Positions 56,803 to 64,000 of a stretch of DNA of 64,000 nt are shown here, in pieces. Position numbers and translations under genes: made by a program. The stretch lies in the NCBI RefSeq assembly GCF_001039355.2, contig NW_019776066.1, positions 55,570 through 119,569 on the forward strand, in the 5' to 3' direction. The notes beneath the pieces were generated by a model that was not told the DNA's origin, did not search any database, and was given only the letters and a program-made list of their open reading frames with translations. The first letter of the stretch is position 1, and each line of letters begins with the position of its first letter. The stretch is from Lingula anatina (lineage: Eukaryota > Brachiopoda > Lingulata > Lingulida > Lingulidae).

Positions 56803-59800
56803 ATGATTTCAAGTATAATATTGGTTTTAATAGTCGTGCTTGCACGCCATCATGCAAACAGTGCGGCGCTGAACCAAACCGGTGAGTTTCTCCCACTATC
56901 TCTTTCTCTCTCTCTCTCTCCCTCTCTCTCTCGCTTTCTCAGACATACGCGCACGCACGTACACACTTTCCATATCTTTGTCTTTGTGTGAGGGAAAAAA
57001 TCCAAAAAGCCTGTGAAATGACTACCAACAATGCATTGTCAACTCTTGTCAAAGTTTTCAATTGCGCCACGTGGCCTTTTGGTGCCCGCAATTTTTTGTT
57101 TGCTACCTTTGTGTTTTTCAGGAGATGGTGTTTATTTTTCCCGTAATATGATGATGCGATATACCTTGGAACACGTGCCTGACACACTTGACGAACGGAT
57201 TGAGATTATGTTTTCGACTCAGACGAAACAAGGAATCCTGATGCAACTTCAGAACAGAGACAATACCAAATATCTCTCCATTGAGATAAACAATTATGGT
57301 AAGAATGGAAACATAAAACTAGAAGCGGAGCCTCTATTGTCCCTTAAAATGTACGTTTATTAGTTTATCAATGGCTCCCTATATAATGTGATTTCTCAAG
57401 CAAAAATGCTATTTAGGTCATGCCTTATGGGAGAAATGGATGAGCCCTGTCTTTACCTTTGGTAATAGTCATAACGACTTAAACGGTATGCCGACAACCG
57501 CGTGATAGTAACTAGCTGCATATTATCTCTTCACTTTTAACACTTTTTTCTTTCTTTTTTCTTTTCTTTTTTTAATTTACCGAAATAACACAACAATGAG
57601 ATATTCATTACAATGGTACGGAGTGAGAACTAGACTAAAGAAACATCACCTTTTTGTTATGATGATTATATCGTAAGACCAGTTGTTTGTTTTGAACGAC
57701 CAACATTATATAAACATTATATGCTGGCGGCATGCAGGCGGCATAACAGTTGCTTCAAAAGTCTGTTCTCCGACTAAATATTTAATAATGTATCGCCTGA
57801 CTTTACTTATCACAGAACACCTATGGGCCTCTAAATCTACACACATGCATGGTTTTCATTCATTAAAAAAGTCTTTAGGTACTGGCCTGCGATGAGAAAT
57901 CAAAATCTCATTCAAACTAATGTCGCCCGTCGTTTCAGGTGGAGTAAGAGTCTCATTGGGCTTTGGTTGGTTTGAAGAACAAAAATTCTCGCTTAATACA
58001 GACCATGGATATGACTATACTGATAACAACGAACACGTAGTTAAAGTTTGGCGAACTGACGATGGAAATGTATTTCATTTGCAGGTAAGACAACAAGGTA
58101 ATGAGTCCTTCAGGGTAATTGCTCATTTCATAGATGGTTCCCCACCGTAATAATCTCTTAAGCGATTGTTATAAAAAACATAGTTTTAAAACAAACAGTT
58201 TATTAACTTTGAATCTCGAATTATATGGCACATTTCCAGCTGAGACGAAGTGTTTTATCCCTTAAATGCATTTGTAATGAATTACTTAACACTTACAGGT
58301 TGATAAAGAGTCGATGGTATTCTCGTTTGAGTCGCTACCCTCTATCGTGGGTTTAAGAATTAAACCCAAGTACATATTCGTTGGACGTAACTGTAAGTAT
58401 TTACTGTGATTCATAGGCATTTGTATTATTTCCTTGCCTGAGACTTTGTTTTTTATATAGGTAACACTAATGGGCTTGATTTGGTCTTAAAGTGCAATTT
58501 AAGATCACAGATTGTCTTACATGATCTTAAACCATGAGTAAGACCATTTCTGCTCTGACAGCCAATTAAGTTGTCTCCCCTTACACATTCTCCTACTGTG
58601 AGCAGAGGTGTCCTCTATTGTGAGGGGAGGTATCCCCCATTGTGAGGGGAGAAAACTGCTTGACCGCTTAAGTAGATGTTAGATCATTTTTGAACTTAAA
58701 AGCAGATTCAGACCATTTTAAGACTACTGCTGTAATGATTAAAATCACCAGTGTTCTTAAATTGCACTTAATGACCAAATCCAGCCCACCAGTGTAAACT
58801 GACAGCGAAAGTATCAGTATGGATTTAATAATTAACTTATACAGAATAGACAATGAATATGAGATTTTCTTATCAAAACATTTCTCTTTCTTTTTTAAGT
58901 AATAAATAAAAGTCTAAGACATGTTTTGGATTCTTTGAAAATTTATTCGGCATTACTGTGAAACAAATTCTTTAGCAAAATTAACTAATAGACTCAAATA
59001 TATGGCTGATTTTAAGTCATTCTACGATAAATTGCACACATTGTTTAGATCTCTACATTTTTCAAATTTGTAAACTATATTAAGCGACAATTAATATTAC
59101 AGAAACAATAATTTAATATACTGTATTATGAAATATTGAAATTGATCTGCATTTTATTTTATACTTATACTTACCTTAATACTTGGCTCCCCATCAAAAG
59201 ATAACCACTGTTGAGCATGAATAATATCAAAGATATATTGTATAATGACGGTCAGTGATCTTTTTTAAAATTCAGTTACCACCAGCCCAGGCAGTGGGTT
59301 CGAGGGTTGCATCGGTCACATGCAGTTTAATGACATCTTCCCACTGAGGGAAGCGTTGACAGGTTTAAACCCTGAACGAATAATGTTTTTCTCTGGTTCA
59401 AGTAAGTAATAAAACGTCAGCTAATGCTGTATAACGAGGAACCTTTCGAGTTATACGGAATTGTAATCCTCACATACACTGCATAGTCGTATGCTGTATT
59501 AAAGTGTAATATATTTGATTTTTTTTAAAAATAACATTCAAAGAACCGACAGTCACTATTTCTGTAAACACTATTACCTTTTGTGAATAAAACGTAAAAG
59601 TAACAATGGTTTTAAATTAAAGATATATGATTACATTGATCTGTTAATGCAATCAAGTACATGCAATGCTTTACATCAAAAAACAAGTTGATTGCCATTC
59701 ATTTTAGGCTCTTCAGAGAATATTGAAATATGTGGAACGGAACCGGAACCCGTACCCAGTTCAGAACCAGAGTCCAGACCAGAACCCGTACCCAGTTCAG

Positions 59801-60057
59801 AACCAGAGTCCAGACCAGAACCCGTACCCAGTTCAGAACCAGAGCCCAGGCCAGAACCCGTACCCAGTTCAGAACCAGAGCCCGGACCAGAACCCGTACC
59901 CAGTTCAGAACCAAAACAAAGCACTGCACTCTACTTTACAGCCCCGACTCCACTGCTTACTACAAATACCCAGTCCATCAAAAAAGAACAAACCCCAGAC
60001 GACTTTTTCACTCGACTGTTAGCATGGCTCTTCTCTCTTTTGAGACGACGGGGTTGA
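56803..60057 (+). CDS. Secreted neurexin-like LamG-domain protein with Pro/Glu/Ser repeats
   Basis: Six exons join in frame to 323 residues: 56803-56881, 57122-57298, 57939-58084, 58299-58392, 59276-59401 and 59708-60057. Exon 1 is a signal peptide ([20 protein letters not shown]). Exons 2-5 form one laminin-G/LNS domain: [57 protein letters not shown] and the closing [19 protein letters not shown]. This looks most like the LNS domains of neurexins and contactin-associated proteins, which bind extracellular partners. Exon 6 has a Cys (EICG) and five 12-residue units [10 protein letters not shown][SP][RG]. It ends in a hydrophobic-basic tail ([17 protein letters not shown]) that may be a short membrane or amphipathic anchor. 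No EGF module or neurexin cytoplasmic tail is present. An AATAAA lies at 60222. I do not recognise a named orthologue. Confidence 0.85.
58123..58268. repeat. Dispersed palindrome-centred repeat, copy C (partial)
   Basis: Carries CATAGATGGTT, ATAATCTCTTAAGCGATTGT, a TAACTTTGAAT block and GTTTTATCCCTTA, in the same order as copies A and B. It sits in the LamG gene intron, about 40 bp after exon 57939-58084. Confidence 0.6.
58465..58794. mobile_element. 330-bp MITE with inverted termini of about 45 bp and TAA flanks
   Basis: The left end CACTAATGGGCTTGATTTGG and the complement of the right end (CACTGGTGGGCTGGATTTGG) match closely and continue through TTAAGTGCAATTTAAGA. TAA occurs directly outside both ends (58462-58464 and 58795-58797). 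A 3-bp TAA duplication fits the PIF/Harbinger group, but the termini differ from the 215-bp family. The centre holds direct repeats of TATTGTGAGGGGAG. It is inserted in a LamG gene intron. Confidence 0.8.
59743..59922 (+). repeat. Coding minisatellite, five 36-bp units
   Basis: Five in-frame units of 36 bp encode [10 protein letters not shown][SP][RG], with the last ending PKQS. The units are nearly identical at the DNA level, indicating recent expansion and probable length polymorphism. All three forward frames and two reverse frames are open through the array. Confidence 0.88.
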
Positions 60058-60966
60058 TATAATGGCGTTTTTGTAAAGCTTTACTTACATTTTGGAATAT
60101 GGTCTAGTTTTAACTTGTAAAAAAAGTCAATACAAAATAATCTAAAACAAGCTTATCTTGTACCCATCATACACACCAGAAAAGACCAGAATTAATTATT
60201 TGATCGTTTTTATGAACTCGGAATAAACCTTTATTCGGGTGGTTACTGTTATCATTTTAAAGAAGTTGCTACATCATCCGGTATATACTTTTATAAAAGC
60301 AATATTAGTCAGAAAGAAAGAGTAAAGAAAACATTTAATCAAAATATGTGCACATTCCATACCATCTCGTCCTAGAATTTGGCACAATTTCGAAGTTTTT
60401 TAGGAAATGTCAGGTAGTGTGATAGTGAATCCACGTACAATGTACAGGCGAATTTCTTAGCACAAAATATCATGAATTGTACATGTAGCACAGGAAATAA
60501 AAGAGATATATTGAAACAATTATCATGTATGTTCAGTAAAAAGAATTATTGTGTCTGTAGTCATTTATGTCAGAGGAAATTTTAATATGTATACTGTAAT
60601 TCAGTTCATAGTGCCGTCTTGTAGTGCTACAACCGTTCTTCCATACGTGATATTACCAGACGTAACATTCAACCATATGGTGACTGATACCCCTTTGAAA
60701 TGTGACATGTAGTTCTCAGGATAAGGACCCTTGTCTCAAGTATTGAATTGTTTTGAAAATATGTTTATAAATAGTCTTCCCTCGGCATACATCTAAGGAC
60801 CTGCTATTACGTATTGTGTACCGCTGTTTTGTTGGTAATACTGCCACCGGCATAACTTCAATTTGATTGGCACCGAGAGCAATTATGGAAATGCTACGTC
60901 AGGTAAGTAACAGTTAATATAGCAAAGAAAAGAGGATCCTACCTCAGTTTGTTCAACTCCACACGT
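60058..60966 (+). other. Intergenic region between the LamG and folate-receptor genes
   Basis: Holds the LamG 3' UTR (AATAAA at 60222-60227) and the presumed promoter of the next gene. No ORF or structured element is recognised. Confidence 0.5.
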
Positions 60967-61198
60967 ATGATAATGAAGACAATTCTGATCTTCTGTCTCG
61001 TTTTACTGAACATACAAGTCTTAGTTCAGGCTGGTAAACCGAAGACTGCAGATGACTATATGAACATGTGTGTTACCTTGCCAGTTGAAGGGGCCAGCAA
61101 GACAGTTCCATCACCTGAACCAGATTTGGAGGTGCGAGTTTGTGTACATTTATGTATGTATGTATGTATGTATAGTATGTTTATTTATGCGCGCATGG

Positions 61199-61247
<49 letters not shown>

Positions 61248-63836
61248 TATATAGGAATGAGAAAATAAGTCAAAACGCGTACGCGTATGTGTTTTTGTGA
61301 TAAAGAGAGAGATGTTTTGCTGACATTCGTTTAGTGGAATAGATAACGTGCATGGTGACGTGCAATAGTGACAATACGGTGCATGTAGATCTATAAATAT
61401 AAGATGGTCATCTATTTATAAGAAATCCACAAGAGACTGAGAATAGTAGAAAATTATTTCTTGTAGGCGTGCCATACCTGTTGCTAAGGTGAACATTGAA
61501 AAATTCCTAAAATAGCTTTTAACACGTTTGTTATGTATCTTCGATTCTCTAGAGGACATTGATATTGTTTTATTTTTAATTAAAATTAACATTTCTCTGC
61601 CTAATGTCAGTCTCCTTCAGACTGGCTTAAATGTTAGGAGACCTTCATCTAAAACTGACTAGTTATTTGTATGTGAGATTAAATGTCACAGAGGTACAGC
61701 ATGTGCTCTGTAAGCGGTTAATGGTTATTTTTAAACATAACGACAGGACCCTAGTCACCACTTCAGCAGTAAACTAGACAAAAGCCTCCAAAGTAGTGTG
61801 AAAGTAACGCTCTGTCATTAAATGCAGCAGTATTTTATGTCATTCACACATGCTTCATCAGCACAGGAGAGATCTGTGATGACATTTATATAAAATTCAC
61901 TCTAAATTACTATAAATTTAAGCAATTTCCGTATTTTAACGTAGATGAACCAAAGAGTGGAGATGGTAATATCCGCCGTACATACGAGGTGACCGAGCCA
62001 AATTATATTACCCACTCCTATTGTACACTGTTTTTAATGTGAATGATTCATAATTGTTATAGCAAAATCTCACATGATCATAAAAAATGTATTGGATGCT
62101 AATTTCCTCCTACATTGTCAATATTCCAGAAACACGGCTTAATAATAAATGACATGCACAATCCATGAACCTCTTCTGTGAATTATAATTGATACATGCG
62201 CATTGAAGTTTGTGACAAAACGGGCACGGCACACGTATCTAGTGGAATCCTCCGAATTTCCTGACGAATGTTTGCTTTCACAGTCTCTGTTGTTTGTTGT
62301 TTGTGGTTGCAGACATTTTTCAAAAATCACAAATGAAGTAATCTGTGGGGAAAATATGTATGGTGTATGCTGGTCAGGTATTGCTCTTTTGATGAAAAAT
62401 AAGGCTCCATCTCCATGCAAATATCGCTGGGGAAACTCTAACGAAATATGTGAGGGAATGCGGGAAAAATAAATACTAAAACGACAATATACAATAAAAA
62501 CGAGCAACATATTTGGTCCAACCTGTTATCTATCGTACAAATATTCCAGAACTGTATCTTATGAAACACTGTGGATGTGAAGGGCTGGTAATGCTACGCA
62601 AAATACAAACACTGAAAGACTCACACGTTTGCCAATTTTATTGAAAAGACTAACGGTAAAAAAGGCTTGCCAGTAGAATAATTGATCAAAGACTAAAGCA
62701 GCAATGCTGGTGCTTTGAACTGTTTTATAACATCAGTTCCAGACCTGATCGTCCTTGGTAATCATCCTTTGTTCAAACATCATAGACTACATCATCAAAA
62801 GGCTTTCCTCCGTTAGTAACTTACCGAAGCTGACTGACTGAGTTGAGTTAGAAGTCTCACAGGCAGCTAGGTTCTCATGTGGGCATTGAGACCAGCTTGG
62901 GATTTGCAGAAAAGCTGACATCTGTTGCATTAGAAATTTCTGGATCTAGCTGCTGAATGTCGACGGTCATGTGCACGTTGATATTCATGCTGGTGTTGGT
63001 CTTCAATGCTGACAAGGTCTTTTAAGACATTGCTCTCTGGAGAGCCTCTTCCTCCCAGGTATCTTGCGGGGTACCTGTCCTCTCCGTGTGCTGCTTTATG
63101 ACATCCTTGCAACGTAGAGTCTGTCCAGCATGGCTCCTTTTACCTTGGTTTAGTTCAGAGAAGAGTACAGCTTTTGGCAGCCTGTCATTAGCCATCCGAC
63201 GGACATGCACTGCCCAAAGAGGCGGTGACACGGTTATAAGGGTTTCAGCATTGACTGTGTGGGCACGTCGTAGAACTTCAACGTCAGGAACATGGTCTTG
63301 CCACTCCACTTGAATTTGAGGATGGCGCATCAGGTCAGAGCCTCTATGTGTCTGCGGTAAAGGGCGATGCATTCAGTGGAATAGAGGAGGCAAGGAATGC
63401 CTACTGCTGTGTAAACTTTCACTTTAGTATCCGTGGTGATGTCATGGCAAGTCCAGAGTCTCCTTTGTAGTGCACTCAAAGCTTTTGTAGCAGACTGGAT
63501 CCTCCTTTCTACTTCCAGATCTGCTGATACTAGATAACTCATATTACTTAACTGCAACTGATCTTGCCAAGTCGAGGTGAATACATGAAGTCCATTTCAT
63601 CCTAAGTGTTCTTTTTTTTCTTTTTTTTTCTATAGTGTCCCAGTTTCCGAGAAAAGTCTTGCTGCAACACGAACGTAACTGCAGATTTCCTGGAGACCCA
63701 TGTGTGGGAGTCAGTGATAAATTTCGACCACTGTCCAGGGAAACCACGCCTGTCACCGGAGTGTGCGAGACTAATGCACCAAGAAATGTGCTTCTATGCC
63801 TGTTCTCCAAATCTCGGCCCGTGGATTGTCAAGGCA
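60967..63836 (+). CDS. Folate-receptor-family protein, N-terminal part (2 exons, partial)
   Basis: Exon 1 (60967 or 60973 to 61131) encodes a signal peptide (MKTILIFCLVLLNIQVLVQA) and a first segment with DDYMNMC and PSPEPDLE. Exon 2 (63636-63836; donor GTACGT) reads CPSFREKSCCNTNV, then FDHCPGKPRLSPECARLMHQ, EMCFYACSPNLGPWI. The pattern C-x7-CC, HC, EC, C-xxx-CSPNLGPWI is that of folate receptors and riboflavin-binding proteins. Such proteins bind folates at the cell surface or in secretions and are disulfide-rich. The PEDKL-like lead and the exon border before the first C of CPSF also match folate-receptor gene structure. Two nearby ATGs are possible; the second (60973) gives the cleaner signal peptide. 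The rest of the gene, including any GPI signal, is beyond the window, so receptor versus secreted binder is undecided. Confidence 0.88.
61152..61247. repeat. Compound microsatellite (TATG)n-(TG)n-(GA)n
   Basis: Begins 20 bp after the exon 1 donor of the folate-receptor gene: TGTATG units from about 61152, (TG)n from 61199 and (GA)n to 61247. Likely polymorphic. Confidence 0.85.
61248..62924 (+). other. Folate-receptor intron, left part
   Basis: No exon recognised. An ORF on each strand overlaps at about 62139-62510; neither shows a family motif I can name, and the plus-strand one starts from TTG. It may belong to an old transposable element. Confidence 0.45.
62925..63560 (-). mobile_element. 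Decayed LINE reverse-transcriptase fragment (3' part of ORF2)
   Basis: Read on the minus strand, 63557-63330 gives YLVSADLEVERRIQSATKAL, RRLWTCHDITTDTKVKVYTA, CLLYSTECIALYRRH. After a frame change near 63330 it continues with VEWQDHVPDVEVLRRA, LWAVHVRRMANDRLPKAVLF and SELNQGKRSHAGQTLRCKD. This is the familiar C-terminal order of non-LTR retrotransposon polymerases (Y-L-G-x-E-I-x-R-I, LLYGSE-W, W-x-D-x-V-x-N-x-E-V-L-x-R, GHVxRM, GxRxxGxxxxRxKD). At least one frameshift and premature stops make it non-functional. It sits in the first intron of the folate-receptor gene, antisense to it. Confidence 0.82.
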
Positions 63837-63880
63837 GTACGTACATGTAATGATGTCTGCTGGACCGTCTGTGTTTCCCT

Positions 63881-63881
<1 letters not shown>

Positions 63882-63915
<34 letters not shown>

Positions 63916-63955
63916 GTGTGTGTGTGTGGGGGGGGGGGGGGGGGGGGGGGGGGGG
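63882..63955. repeat. Compound microsatellite (CT)n-(TG)n-poly-G
   Basis: (CT)n at about 63882-63911, (TG)n to about 63928, then an uninterrupted G-run to 63955, just after the second exon of the folate-receptor gene. The long G-run could form a quadruplex and is prone to sequencing error. Confidence 0.85.
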
Positions 63956-64000
63956 TTTGTTAGGCGGGGAGGAAAAAAATAGGTATTTTGAATTAAGCGG

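Noticed and set aside
59676-59929. Minus-strand ORFs with GSELGTGSG and VLNWVRVL repeats
   Set aside because: Shadows of the 36-bp coding minisatellite of the LamG gene.
62139-62510. Overlapping ORFs on both strands in the folate-receptor intron
   Set aside because: No named domain; the plus-strand ORF starts from TTG and no splice sites link it to the flanking exons. Possibly an old transposable element, but I cannot support it.

Overview
The window is nuclear DNA of an invertebrate animal. It is AT-rich and intron-rich, with GT-AG introns, AATAAA polyadenylation signals and a dense load of small inverted-repeat elements. The proteins (tau-family microtubule-binding repeats, a folate-receptor domain, a neurexin-like LamG domain) point to a bilaterian. 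I cannot separate a spiralian such as a mollusc from an invertebrate deuterostome by eye. Single-base N symbols at 14096, 30178 and 43988 show it is an assembled scaffold.

Layout. (1) 33-4861, minus strand: the first eight coding exons of ATIC, the bifunctional last enzyme of purine synthesis. The gene runs off the left edge. (2) About 4.9-24.8 kb: no convincing coding sequence. It holds inverted-repeat elements, an exact 246-bp tandem duplication and microsatellites, and probably the promoter and non-coding 5' exons of the next gene. (3) 24822-51031, plus strand: a MAP2/MAP4/tau-family gene. It has a short N-terminal exon, a 2.28-kb acidic projection exon, a basic proline-rich region, and then microtubule-binding repeats. 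Five repeats sit on one exon each, seven are fused in a single 660-bp exon, and two exons follow, giving 13 full repeats and one partial. Two alternative terminal exons (45819 and 51005) give different C-termini. (4) Between those terminal exons, 47458-49380, lies an uninterrupted 640-codon ORF of 16 further clear repeats plus a degenerate tail, with its own AATAAA. It could be a nested intronless gene or an alternative mega-exon. (5) 56803-60057: a small six-exon gene for a secreted neurexin-like LamG protein with a 12-residue Pro/Glu/Ser tandem repeat. (6) 60967 to past 63836: a folate-receptor-family gene, cut by the right edge, with a decayed LINE fragment in its first intron.

Reading frames across the ATIC, MAP and LamG splice junctions agree exactly with the coordinates given, which is the main support for these models. 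The most interesting part is the exceptional expansion of tau-type repeats. Known tau, MAP2, MAP4 and PTL-1 proteins carry about three to five, whereas this locus encodes roughly 30. ATIC and MAP2 also lie near each other in human (2q34-q35), so the ATIC/MAP neighbourhood may be ancestral.
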